Source: Lycorma delicatula
Taxonomy: Eukaryota; Arthropoda; Insecta; Hemiptera; Fulgoridae
Reading direction: 5' to 3'
Assembly (NCBI RefSeq): GCF_047948215.1
Contig: NC_134455.1
Location: 77,067,189-77,131,188, forward strand
Length of the DNA: 64,000 bases
Shown: positions 34,740-45,569 of the stretch, one piece after another
Layout: the number at the start of each line of letters is the position of its first letter
How positions within the stretch are numbered: the first letter of the stretch is position 1
Notes under the pieces: model-generated
The model's database searches: none
The model's input: only the letters and a program-made list of their open reading frames with translations
Told to the model about the DNA's origin: nothing
Translations under genes and position numbers: made by a program

Positions 34740-34965
34740 ATGATGGCAACTGCATCGTATACGGATGGTACAGCGACCATAGCAGTTGATTACGACCAAA
34801 TTGCAGTCTCGGAGAAGCTTCAGTTGGCGTTGGATGCAGTAAGTACGTGGCTGCATAAATGGAAGATTAAAGTCAATCCAAATCAACCCCCATGTTACGT
34901 TTACGACTAGAAGAGGAAACTGCCCTCCAGTCTATTGGGTAACATTGAAATTCCTCATACTAATG
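34740..34965 (+). pseudogene. Jockey-type LINE reverse transcriptase fragment
   Basis: The frame reads ATASYTDGTATIAVDYDQIA, LQLALDAVSTWLHKWKIKVN, then after a slip HVTFTTRRGNCPPVYW. This is the RT motif C region and thumb start of jockey-clade LINEs, where ATFADDTAIL, AxxxLQxxLxxIxxWxxKWRIKxN and TRRxxCPPV are standard. The catalytic FADD/YADD has become YTDG, so one of the two aspartates is lost. Two frame slips (near 34890 and 34942) confirm decay. It begins right after repeat R-I and could belong to the same LINE family as 29122-29422 and 31876-32165. Confidence 0.75.
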
Positions 34966-35327
34966 TTTAGATGAGTGAAAAGTGTTCATGAACTGAACTC
35001 TAGCGATATCAATTTTTTTCTAAAAAAACAAAAAATTTATGGCCTTTATTATTCTTGTCACCAATAAGCCTAACTTTTAAAAAAAATATCACATTGTCCT
35101 TTTTGGTTTTTTTTTAAAAGACGAAGTGATTTTTATTAATTTTTAAAACCCAAAAGCAAAATTATTTTTTTTTAATATATTCTAAAATTAACTTATAAAA
35201 CTTCATTCATTCTGTGATGCTTAATATTGTTCTTTGCGTATAACTTCTAAAAGTATTATAAAAAAATATGTTTTATTTGGTTAGAATTTTACATTCATCA
35301 ATTTTAAAAAAATTCATATTATTTATA

Positions 35328-36075
35328 CGGCGAATATAGCTAGAATAGCTATATTAAGGGTGGTGATCATGTCAAAAATGGGTATTGTAAATCTTTACGA
35401 TTTATGGTCCAACTAACTCATCTACAATAAAAACCATTTGCATGTATGTGCATACAAATGAACGTATGACTTTCGCACTGCTTTTGGTATTATATATCAG
35501 GATTGACGAAACCGATTTTCATCAAATTTGGCATAAATATTTTTCATATGAGGCACTAACAGTATTAATTTTTTCTCAAAATTCGTTAAGAAGGTGGGAA
35601 CTACCCCCAAAAAAACCATATCGGTTTTCTTCAGAGGTATGAGCTGTTTTAGAAAAGTTTATTAAAGCAAATATTTTACCAACAATGCGTATATAAATAA
35701 TCAATAACAGAATTTTTTCAAAAAATCATCCCCCACATCTTGAAATAAAAAATATATTTATTATTCCTTTGCTATATCTCGCCACGATTACAATATTTTT
35801 AAAAATCTTTTTAAAATTTATACTTCATATATAGAATTATCAAGAAAATTCTTACAATTTAAAAATAAATTATATACCCGTACCTCAAATATTCTTTTTT
35901 TTTTTTAGATTTTATTGAAGAAAAGGTTAGATTTAGAGAACTTTAAGCAAATTTGTTAAGCTTAACCTATGTATAAACATTTTCACAAAAGATTTTTCTT
36001 AAAAATTTTCCCTAACTCTTAAAAATATATGTTCTGTTTTTTTTTTTTGTCTCTAACTCTTTTAATTTTTATTAA
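35328..36075 (+). repeat. Interspersed repeat R-II, copy 1
   Basis: This is colinear with 44838-45560. Both begin CGGCGAATATAG and contain TCAGAGGTAT, ACAATGC[G/A]TATATAAATAAT, AAGCAAATTTGTTAA[G/A]CTTA and CTCTAACTCTTTTAAT. Identity is moderate and no coding frame is conserved between the copies. Family unknown. Confidence 0.65.
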
Positions 36076-36099
36076 TAGCCGGAAGAATCATGCAATACT

Positions 36100-37900
36100 C
36101 TGCCAGCTTTTTATAGTTGGGTTATGATAGTTATATTTAAGTCATAAGGTATAGACGACATTTTTTCTCTCATTTTTATTAACCAACCTAAAATGAAAAC
36201 GAGTTTGTCAGGTTGATCAATATAATTTTTTTTTTTTTAATAAACTGCATCGAATTTAAGGGTTCTAATTGGTTTTTTGTACAAAATATTCCTCTTATTA
36301 TCCCAGTTGTTTGTTTTTCTTAGATAATTTAAGCAGAATATTTTTAAACCAATACTTACGTTTTTTCCTCTAATAATTTATAGATTGATTTCATATTTCA
36401 TCATATTGTAAAGTGTAAATCTTTATCATGGATTGTAAATTCTTAATCTATACCTGTAGAAACCTGATGTAACTCTGATATACAAGATTTAAAATTCAAG
36501 TGGTAAAAATAACGTAAAAACCATAATAAATCTTAATGTATTCCAGCAATCCATAACTAGCATACCACGTCATTTGTTTTCATTTCTCATATTAATTTTA
36601 TTAACACCCAGATTTCCCTCACCTTAATTTTAATCGCCTAGTTTTCATTCAGAAAATCATTTTTGGAATCGTATTTATTTATTTTTAACAAAACTGAAAT
36701 ATTTAAAACTAATAAACTTCAAAAAAAAAATTAAATAAATAAATAAAGTACAAATAATAGTTTTTTTCAATTCTTTAATTTTAGTTCAGTTTTTAAGTGT
36801 TAAACTTGAAAAAATTAATTGAATAAATTATATTATCTACTTTATGGTGAGATTTTTCAGAATTCAAGTTTTTTTAAATTTATATATATATATATGTATT
36901 TATTTATGTTGAAATCACTACAATACATATTCTGATATTCTATTTAAAATGATTACTTATGTAAAGTATCATTGTATTTAAATTAAAAATTTATGCATAT
37001 TAACCAATGAGAGATTATATTTATTTATTGTAATCGTTATAAATAATAATAACCAATAAATAACAAAAGCTTATTTTAACGATTTTCAAATAAGTGTTCT
37101 TAACCTACGTTTATAAAAGTTAATAATACATGAAGAAAAATCAACGAGTGGAATACTAATAAGCTTAGGCATTGTATTTTATTATATGCCTCGCTCTATA
37201 GTAGGAACAATCCGTCGTAATAAAATAATAATAATATCATAAATATAATAAATATTATAATCTTATTTTAATAACATATTCTACTACAAATTATTACGTA
37301 ATACTTTGCGTAGGATAAAAGTATTTATCTAAAAAAATGATAGAATATTAATTATTTACACGCTTGCTATTTTAATAATGAAATTGTTATTAAATTGTTT
37401 TAATAATTAAATTGTTATGAAATTGTTATGTAGTCAAATAACTAAAAAAATTATTCATAATGAAGTGAAGAAAGTCTTGAAGTAAGTATGGCACAATATT
37501 TATATAATGATTTATTAAGAGTTTTCCAAGAGATGAATCTTCACTGGCAGATGCTACTTTTGATTTTTTTTAAAATTATTTTAGTGTCAAACTGTTTTCC
37601 AAATGACAAAGAGAGGAGAACTCAAACTCTTAATTTTTCGTCAACAAAGAAATAAGTGTATTTCTCTAAAATAAATTCTTTAACTCTACTACTTAATTTA
37701 ATTATTTCGGAGAAATCATAACACCGATTATAACTGAAAAAAAAAGTTGACAACAGAATTGTAGGGCTTTTCCGTCATGCGGCTTTTTCCTGTGAACGGC
37801 TTAAACACACAACTTAATTAAAAATATTTATAATTTCATTTAAATGTAATTGTTTACAGCTTAGTAAATGTTGGAGGCAATTACAGTCACAATCGTTTAT
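36100..37900. other. AT-rich sequence, no feature seen
   Basis: Nothing recognisable in either strand. Confidence 0.5.
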
Positions 37901-37904
37901 ATTG

Positions 37905-38635
37905 TAATTCGGCTAGGCGCGGGGTTCGTGCTTCCGTGAACTCGGTTAGCTAGTACAGAGAGTGATGCTGTAGGATAGGAAAAGTGAAGATGTCCGAAGG
38001 AAGCCTAAAGCGAAGACACTGGCTGAGTTATTGGTTTTTACTGATGTAAATGTAAGAAATTTGCATAGGTGGCATCCCAAATGAGCCCTGCCTGGTGACT
38101 GTGTGATGTAATTAGTTAGAGGCTCTGAAGATGACCTAAGGTCATCTTCAAGGCTAGAAACGGAGAGGGTGGTGTGGCAACTGGAATTTCAACAAAGTGG
38201 GTATTCCCCTACGGGCTTGTGATATACGTCAATGCGAGGACAAGTTGCAAACTCTGGTCTTTTGATTCGAAAACAGTTTACTGCGTTGTAGCTGAGTCAT
38301 TTCAGTGCTGTTTTGAACTGGTGGTCGAGTGTGTACCTTCTCCAGTTTCTGAATTTTTGCTGATTGAGTGATGCTCCAAAGTTTTTACGCCATATGTATT
38401 TAGACAAATCACCTCCGTTTCACGGGGATTCAGAGTTTCAAGGCGTAGGTTTATTCGAGCATCCGCCTCATCACGGCGAAAGAGCGGCAACGACTTCTCG
38501 TCGTGATATCCTGTAACAAGCAAACGGGTTATCCCCTTAGTACTGCTTGCATTCTTTTAAGAATAATGGGCTTAATCCGAGACTGCGTGTTAGTTTACCA
38601 ACTTCACGTATTTGTTCCAGCAGCGGTGAAGAGGT
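37905..38635 (+). other. Probable 5' UTR of the LINE at 38-40 kb
   Basis: This is a GC-richer noncoding stretch directly upstream of ORF1 with frames closed throughout. It includes a short inverted repeat, GATGACCTAAGGTCATC, at about 38129-38145. It probably carried the internal promoter of the element; that role is inferred from position only. Confidence 0.45.
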
Positions 38636-38638
38636 TCC

Positions 38639-39399
38639 GTGAGGAAACCGTATGCTGAAGTGGTCAAGTTGAGGCGTGAAGCCAGCCAGGTTACTAAGAA
38701 ACCCGAGGTTATTTTTGTTAATAAGGCGGAAGGCTTGACTGTATCCGGTAGTCAGTTAAAGAAAGACCTTCAAGTCGCCCTTTGCGACAGCCCAAGAGAT
38801 TTAGATAAAAAAACAATAGAGAGACCAACGAAGGATTACTTGTACTCCCAGTCGACAAGGAGACAATCCGGGTGATCACGGAGTCTTCAGCCTTTAAGCG
38901 ATTGAATGTGAAGGTTGACCCTAAAAGGATTCGTAGGCCCCGCATCAATGTCTATGATATTGACCGCAGCCTTTCTGACAAGGATATTCTGTCCCTAACA
39001 AGGGAACAGAAAACCGACTTGAACGAAGCCGCTTTTAGACAGGAATGTAGGTTGGCTTTTAAAACAGGTAGGCGTTATGTCCAACGATATCATGGAGTCT
39101 TTGCGGTAGGTTCTGACCTCTTCCAGAGGTTTGTGTCTGAGGGTAGGATGTTTGTTAACTTTGGTTCTTGTCAGGTCAAGGAGTACCTTGATATTCAAAG
39201 GTACTTTAAGTGCTGTAAGTACATCCACAGAGCACAATTTTGTAAATTTGCATTGGTCTGTGCGCCTTGGGGCGAGGAAGGCTACAGGCGCGATGATTGT
39301 CCACAGAAGTCAGGAGCTCTGACTTGCGTGAACTGTAAAAGGTTGAGCAAGAATCAAAGTCACTCCCAGTGGCTAGTAGAGAATGCGGGTGTTACTTAA
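38639..39399 (+). pseudogene. LINE ORF1, gag-like, frameshifted
   Basis: The first part (KPYAEVVKLRRE, then VIFVNKAEGLTVSGSQLKKD) resembles the start of LINE ORF1 proteins. After a slip near 38865 the frame from 38872 runs 175 codons: RRPRINVYDIDRSLSD, an EAAFRQECRLAFKTGRR block, then a zinc-knuckle region. Knuckle 1 reads YFKCCKYIHRAQFC, where the first cysteine position is tyrosine. Knuckle 2 reads CAPWGEEGYRRDDC, with tryptophan and tyrosine where Cys and His are expected. Knuckle 3 starts CVNC. The loss of metal ligands shows long decay. In intact relatives the protein binds element RNA. Confidence 0.75.
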
Positions 39400-39419
39400 G
39401 AGCAGTTGAGCTGTACTCA

Positions 39420-40260
39420 ACTCACTTGAGGATTAAGTTCGGTCAATTAAATGCCTAGGGTGCTTATGTTGTCAAAGTTTAGTTGGTGAAGTCGTTGAGC
39501 AATGGAGCCTCAATATTGTTTTTTTGCAACACCTGTATATGATGAAGGGTGATCTGTCAGGTTGTTTTGGCTGGCAAACGTTTTACGTAGCACATTGTAG
39601 TATGTCTGCTACTCTGTGTAGGAGGTCGTTTGATAGTGTTCTTCTGACGCACATCATGTCAGGCTTGTCGTTAAACATCAGGGCCTGGTTGTCGTTAGCT
39701 CGTATTTTCAGTATAGGGATCACACTCAGGAACATCTAGAGAGATGGAATAGGATCCTTGGATTGATAGTAAATTGTCCAATTCTTACAGGCGCTGATGT
39801 TAATGCCAAGTCACTTTTTTGGCAGAGTGGGATCACTGATTCTAGTGGTGAATTGGTTGAGTGTTTCATCGCGCAGCATAACTGAGATTTTTAATGTAGC
39901 AGACCAGTTGGCCACCTACGTCGGCATGATCGATGTACGGAGAACCTTTCGTGGTACCAATATTGACATTACTATTGGTAAGAATAGTAGGATCATTAAA
40001 TATTAATACTATAGTATAGTAGGACATTACTACTGGCAAGATCCATGGTAGGATCTTGTACTGGTCTGTGGTTGATGATTGCTCTAGCGATCATCTACTG
40101 ATACTTTTTGAACTGGTTTATGGGCTGCATGATGTCCATAGAAGGCATTTCCTGTTCCGTAAGGGCGCTTGCATTGGAGGGCGGGTTGGCCTAGATTTTC
40201 TAACCTTCTTGCGCCTGGGCTTAAGATTTTTTCTCAGAGCCTGGACGAGCTCCTATTAGA
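39420..40260 (+). pseudogene. LINE AP-type endonuclease, decayed
   Basis: Several frames together give KFGQLNA at the start, VVSSYFQYRDHTQEHLERWN, then LTGADVNAKSLFWQS (equivalent of the GDFNA active-site block), DSSGELVECFIAQHN, LATYVGMIDVRR and NIDITIG, and finally VVDDCSSDHLLILFEL, which holds the SDH catalytic pair. This order is that of LINE ORF2 endonucleases in the R1/I group. At least four frame changes and several stops are present. Confidence 0.72.
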
Positions 40261-40299
40261 TGACCAGGACCTCACTATTAGTTCTTCTTAGCGGCCTTT

Positions 40300-40990
40300 G
40301 ACGCTGTTGCCTGTGATTGGTAAATTTTTGAGAAAATTTTGTAACTGTGTTAATAAGAGGTTAACTTCTGCTTTACTAATTGTGGTAACACATTTATTCA
40401 AATTCAAACATTTATCAAAGAACAATTTATATCGTAATAAACTGTTTGGAACAAATTTTTTTCTTAAAATGAAAAAAATATTGTAATTTTTACAAAAAAA
40501 AAACAAAAAAAAAAAACGTTAAGAAATGTTGTTAATGACTAGTATATTAGCCTGCATATAATTTTTTTTTCTCTTGATTTGTTTTACTTTTTTAAATGTT
40601 TATTGTTTTTTACTGTAAAAATTAACTTAACTTTTGAATTTTTAAAAAAATATTTTATTTCTTTAAAAATCAACAGGAAAAAGATTTTATACATATAAAA
40701 TAAAGATAAATATAATATTTTATTATAAAATAATAATTGTTTCCTCTCGCCTGGCATTTGATAAAAATAATGAAAAAAATATTGTTTAAATGAATAGATC
40801 AACCTGTAGCCTACGTATATGTAATATGTAAGGGCTATTATTTACTTCATATTGGCTCATTTTTAATATACTTAAACCAATAAGTAAAGAATTATAAACA
40901 TTTAATTATATAATCCTAAGCGATTAATTTTGAATATAATAAATTAATATTATTTTAAAATAAAGGACGTTAAAATGAATTTACTTATTT
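40300..40990. other. AT-rich sequence, no feature seen
   Basis: Featureless after the LINE boundary. Confidence 0.5.
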
Positions 40991-41158
40991 GAGAGGATGG
41001 GCATATGTTTATTACGTTTTTGTTACATGTTTCAAACGAGCCAAAATATTTTTTTGTTAAGACCGGTTCATTTTGAAGCCGATGTTTTTGTCATGAATTG
41101 GTATTACGATGTCGGTGTGAGGCCAACACACGTTCACGAACTAGTTGTATTTAATACA

Positions 41159-41379
41159 AGGCGAACCTGTATTAGGAGGGGAACAAGTCCATTTTTATAT
41201 AGACGAAGTGATTTCTACCATTGTCAAGCCCCCTGCAGCTTGGCCGTGCCCCGACCTTCCACCACAGTTGCTTACCGCTTCTGGTCACTCGCAGCTGGTC
41301 GCTGGACGACTGGTCACATATAAGTTTGGAAATATTAATCCAATTGAACTTTCTTATTGCATTCGGAAGGTACAACATG
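41159..41379 (+). CDS. Candidate protein-coding exon, unidentified
   Basis: A GC-rich patch of about 200 bp in AT-rich DNA has one frame open from a TAG at 41142 to 41396. It contains GGEQVHFYIDEVISTIVKPP, AAWPCPDLPPQLLTASGHSQ and LVAGRLVTYKFGNINPIELS. At 41380 it meets CAT|GTAAGT, a consensus splice donor, and the frame closes shortly after. A possible acceptor is the AG at 41159-41160 (AATACAAG), though its upstream pyrimidine tract is poor. I do not recognise the protein. Another frame is also open over much of the patch (40997-41323), so composition may contribute. It could also be transposon debris. Confidence 0.3.
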
Positions 41380-41399
41380 TAAGTAGAATATTATAACAT

Positions 41400-41975
41400 T
41401 ACATTTATTGTGTAATTTGATTTAAGTAATAGCTTAATTTTTGATATATTTAAAAAATAATAATTTCTTTATTGTATTCTTAAATTTGTCAGTAATTTTA
41501 TAATTCTTTTATATTTATTTTATTAATTTAATAAAAAATAATCTACAAAACCCCAAAAACATTAATAAAACATTTCTATAAGAGTGTTTAGATTTATGAT
41601 CACATTATAAAAAAAAAAAAGATTAGAAAAAATTTATAGCATTAAAATAAAAATAAAAAATTCTTGAACTATAATGAATTTAAATAAGTTTTCTTTTATA
41701 TAGATAAAAAATGTAATCACTAATAACTTAATCAACTAATTGAAAATAAACTCACTTAAATATTTAAAAGATTATTCATTATTAAACAAAACCGTAAACA
41801 GTAAAATAATGTACTATAATTTTAATTGTAAAATATAATTTTTCGTTTAAAATCAGATTATCGACCATTATAAGATTAGGAATTTAATAAATATATATAA
41901 AATTCATCAATTTTAGTTTTACATCAAAATTGATTTAAAAATTGAATGAAACATTCTCTATAAAATAACATAACA

Positions 41976-42049
<74 letters not shown>

Positions 42050-42130
42050 GTCCTGTAATCGAATTGTAATAATTATTTTAAAAAAGAACAGGAAAAAAAT
42101 ACTTACAATAATAATAGAATATTTTAATTT
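41400..42130. other. AT-rich sequence with compound microsatellite
   Basis: A compound (AT)n(AC)n(AT)n microsatellite occupies about 41976-42049. No other feature. Confidence 0.55.
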
Positions 42131-42132
42131 TT

Positions 42133-42858
42133 ACTTCCTTATACGAAATAAAGGAACCTTGATCCCGAAAAATTTCGGTTTCCAGATTTCAACGGAAATA
42201 TCCATTTTGATTATCCCTGAATCCATTTTCATTAGTTTCGGCGTGACGTCTGTACGTACGTACATATGTGCGTGTGTATCTCGCATAACTCAAAAATAAT
42301 TAGCCGTAGGATGTTAAAATTTTGGATTTAGGACTATTATAACACCTAGTTGTGCCTCCCATTTTGTCGCAATCGACTAAACCAAAAGTGTCGAAAAAAT
42401 TACAAAATCAAAAAATTTGGATTTTCAACTTTTTGTTAACTGCAGTAAGAAGCACTCTTGGAGAGATTTTCGACAATATATCATAATTGGTACTTATTTT
42501 CCTTGGTTCCAGAGTTATAGAAAAATAAAATTTTAACCAATAAAATATTGGATCTTACAATGGGAAGGGGGCACATCGGTTCGAATCCAACTTCATATAC
42601 ATATTTTTTAAACTTTTTTTTTAATTTAAATATATTGATTTATTAATAATTATTAATTTTTCTTGTAAAAAAAGTTTTACAATAAATAATAATTCAACAA
42701 TAACAATAAAAATTAAATAAATATATGAAAAAATATCACAAGTTATTAATCAAATAAAATTTTATGTAATTTTAATTGTTTTAAAAATGTGTATATGTAA
42801 TTTAATAGGCGTACAAGGAAATCATGTGGTGTCCACATCTGATTTTCTAAATAGATTA
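42133..42858 (+). repeat. Interspersed repeat R-I, copy 2
   Basis: Colinear with 34018-34725. It has an extra 20-base piece (ATCCCTGAATCCATTTTCAT) absent from copy 1. The ends ACTTCCTTATACG (42133) and CGTACAAGGAAAT (42810-42822) are inverted complements in 11 of 13 positions. Coding frames are absent. Confidence 0.7.
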
Positions 42859-42869
42859 AACATTCATCT

Positions 42870-44025
42870 ATTTCTTATTACCTTAACTTCCTTTATATGA
42901 GTTCAAGCATCAGTTATGTTACTTTATATACAATAATGTTTAATTTAAGTATAATATTATTCCTGGTTTATGGGTGGTGGGAAATGTTTACTGCATTAGC
43001 TGATAGATGTATTATGCAACAATTTTACTTTAACTGGATGGGTGTCATATTTTTATTTCCGTTTTGTAAAAGTAAGTCCATTAATTAAATGGATCCTCCA
43101 AAATAATTATTTCATTTTCGGAATTATAATTAATCAAACAAAAAATTAAATTTATAAATAAAATTTGGTTAATATATATTTTTAATAAACTATCTTTCTT
43201 TTTTTGTTCCTAAATTCTTAACATAATAGTTTTTCATATCCGTATAATTTTTATGTGTTATATGGATTTATAATAATAAAAAATACTAATTAATGATTAT
43301 GTATTTAAGAGCAATTCTGTAGTAATAAAATATAAATAAATATATAAAATTTCTCAATTAAAAAAAAAAAAAATCACTGTATTACATCACAGGTGAATAC
43401 TTCAAGATATTTTTGGAAAATTCGAGAAATTTTTAATTTAAAAATTTCATAAACCAAAATATAAAAATTTTTGTTATCTTTATTTTTATGACTTTTCTTG
43501 TTTTGTATGACACAAACTTATTATATATAAAGAAAATGAAATCATATAAAAATGATAACCATTTTTGTCTTATTTTTAAATTAAAATTTAGTTCTGAAAC
43601 TTTTAATTTCGGACTTAGTTTAATTGCTTATAAAATATTTATCTAATTATTTGATCCAAAATTAAACGATCATAATTTATACTCGAATTTTTGGTTATAC
43701 TTGAAGCTAGATTAGTGTAGTAAATTAGGATAAAAAATTTGTTGAACTTGCCGAGTCATGCGACTATACCTTAATCTATTAAGTCATTATGTAGCTTTCT
43801 CATGTTTTGATAATTTTGCATCCAAAAGTGCAATTAATTTCACTACATTGCATAAAATATTGTAATGTAGTACTTTTTATTTTTTAACTTTCTGTTTACG
43901 TATTCTAAAATATAATATTACTATATATATATATATATATTTTTTTTTTAATTGCAGTTTGATTTCTTAATAATAATTTTGTTATGTTTTATGGCTTATG
44001 GTAAATTATCTCTTTTAATATTTTT
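42870..44025. other. AT-rich sequence with (AT)n microsatellite
   Basis: (AT)n at about 43921-43941; otherwise nothing seen. Confidence 0.5.
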
Positions 44026-44030
44026 ATTTA

Positions 44031-44222
44031 TAGTTGCATCAATGATTAAAGTCATTAGTGACTCATCAATATTTGTGTAAATGTACCGGTAAATATTAAC
44101 AGACTGAACAAACTCCGGCCGACCATTTCTGAGACGTGTAGTTAATTGAAACGCAACCAAAAATCACCGGTACCCAAGATCAAGTATCCAAATAATTTTT
44201 TTTCTCTCAGGGATGTAACTCT
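44031..44222 (-). mobile_element. Family A SINE, tail type 2, head truncated
   Basis: On the minus strand: GGATACTTGATCTTGGGTAC, GGTTGCGTTTCAATTAAC and CGTCTCAGAAATGGTCGG form the core. A different 3' tail follows: GTTCAGTCTGTTAATATTTACC, GGTACATTTACAC and GATGAGTCACTAATGACTTT, then an ACTATAAATAAA end. The same tail is present at 51579-51867. The tRNA head is mostly lost. Confidence 0.75.
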
Positions 44223-44837
44223 ATTTCTTCACATATACTTATTTTTGTTACGAATATAATAACAACAATGAAAAACTATTCATTTTAAAAGAAGAATTTT
44301 CAATTTTTTTTAATTTTTAACTTTTTTTTTTTAAATATGACGATAATTCTAGTACTGTATACTGACAGTATAAAGAAAAAATATCACTAAAATAAATATA
44401 ACCGTAAAATTATGAAAGTTAAATTAAAAAAAATTAATACATAAAATGGCCGATAATAAGCAAATATTTCTGAACTTAAAACAAATGAAATAAGGCCAAA
44501 ACTAATAGTATTTTACAATTACAAATACTGCTAAACATTTCTAGATTAGTTAAACATATGCAACAAATTCTTAACACTATAAATTAAATATATATACATA
44601 TAAATAATAAACACTCAACCAAATTACGTCTTACTGGCGAAATATAATTTAAAAAATTATCATTTACTGCATTTTAATTAGTTTGTATTTTTTTTTCTCA
44701 ATTTTCACCTTGTTAAGATTTCTGCTTCTCCAGAACAAATTAAAAATAATAAAATATTAACATTAATATTTTATTAATATTTAATATTTATAAATATTTT
44801 AATTAAAATATTCTAAAAATGAATGGTCGTTACTTTG

Positions 44838-45222
44838 CCGGCGAATATAGGTAAAATAACAATATTAAACGGGAAAGTAAGGTAATTATTTCTTAACTGG
44901 GATATCGGGATTTATCAAATCTTTACTTTTTAAAGTCCAACTGAATCGTCTAGAAAAAAAAAGTCATTTTGTAGCTGGACAGAAATAAAAAATTTGAGCC
45001 AAATTTCTTCAAATTTGGCTCAAATATTTCGATATACAGAACATTGATCGTATTTTTTTAAAATCTCTTAAGGGAGTGAGGGGATATCGTGAAAGAACAA
45101 TTCGATTATCTTCAGAGGTATTTTGACGAAAATTCTCTTATCTACAATGCATATATAAATAATACAAAAAATCATTTCAAAAAAATCAACCCGCACCTCT
45201 TAAGTTGAAATAAATATGTATA

Positions 45223-45255
<33 letters not shown>

Positions 45256-45560
45256 CATTTATTTTTACATTTTTTATATTACGTGTAGGGCTATAAAAAG
45301 TCTATAATTTCCCAACATTATATACACTAAAGATAGAAATGTTTTTATTGAAAATTTTTACGTTCTTGTTTCAGTCTCTTTATTCTAGGGGTTGATAGAT
45401 TTAAAGAAAACTTTTTTAAGCAAATTTGTTAAACTTAGCCTACATATGAATATATTTAGATTTATTTTTTAAAATTTTATTCCCTACCTATAAAAAATAT
45501 ATTCTATTTTTCTGTTTTTTCCCTCTAACTCTTTTAATATTTCTTATTAAAATAAAATCC
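44838..45560 (+). repeat. Interspersed repeat R-II, copy 2
   Basis: Colinear with 35328-36075 (landmarks in that entry). It contains an (AT)n expansion (45219-45254) not present in copy 1. It also carries a perfect 15-bp inverted repeat with a 4-base loop at 44992-45025 (ATTTGAGCCAAATTT and complement). Confidence 0.65.
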
Positions 45561-45569
45561 TTTTATTTA

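Larger units (their letters stand above)
37905..40290 (+). mobile_element. 5' half of an R1/I-group LINE (ORF1 and endonuclease, no RT)
   Basis: A sharp rise in GC marks the element. Order: about 730 bases of probable 5' UTR, ORF1 with zinc knuckles (38639-39399), then an AP-type endonuclease in broken frames (about 39420-40260). At about 40290 the sequence returns abruptly to AT-rich unique DNA before any reverse transcriptase. A LINE that inserts by target-primed reverse transcription normally loses its 5' end, so keeping the 5' half and losing the 3' half points to a later deletion or recombination. Confidence 0.75.

Noticed and set aside
38302..38523. Minus-strand 73-codon frame
   Set aside because: It lies in the 5' UTR of the LINE fragment, opposite to the element, with no domain.
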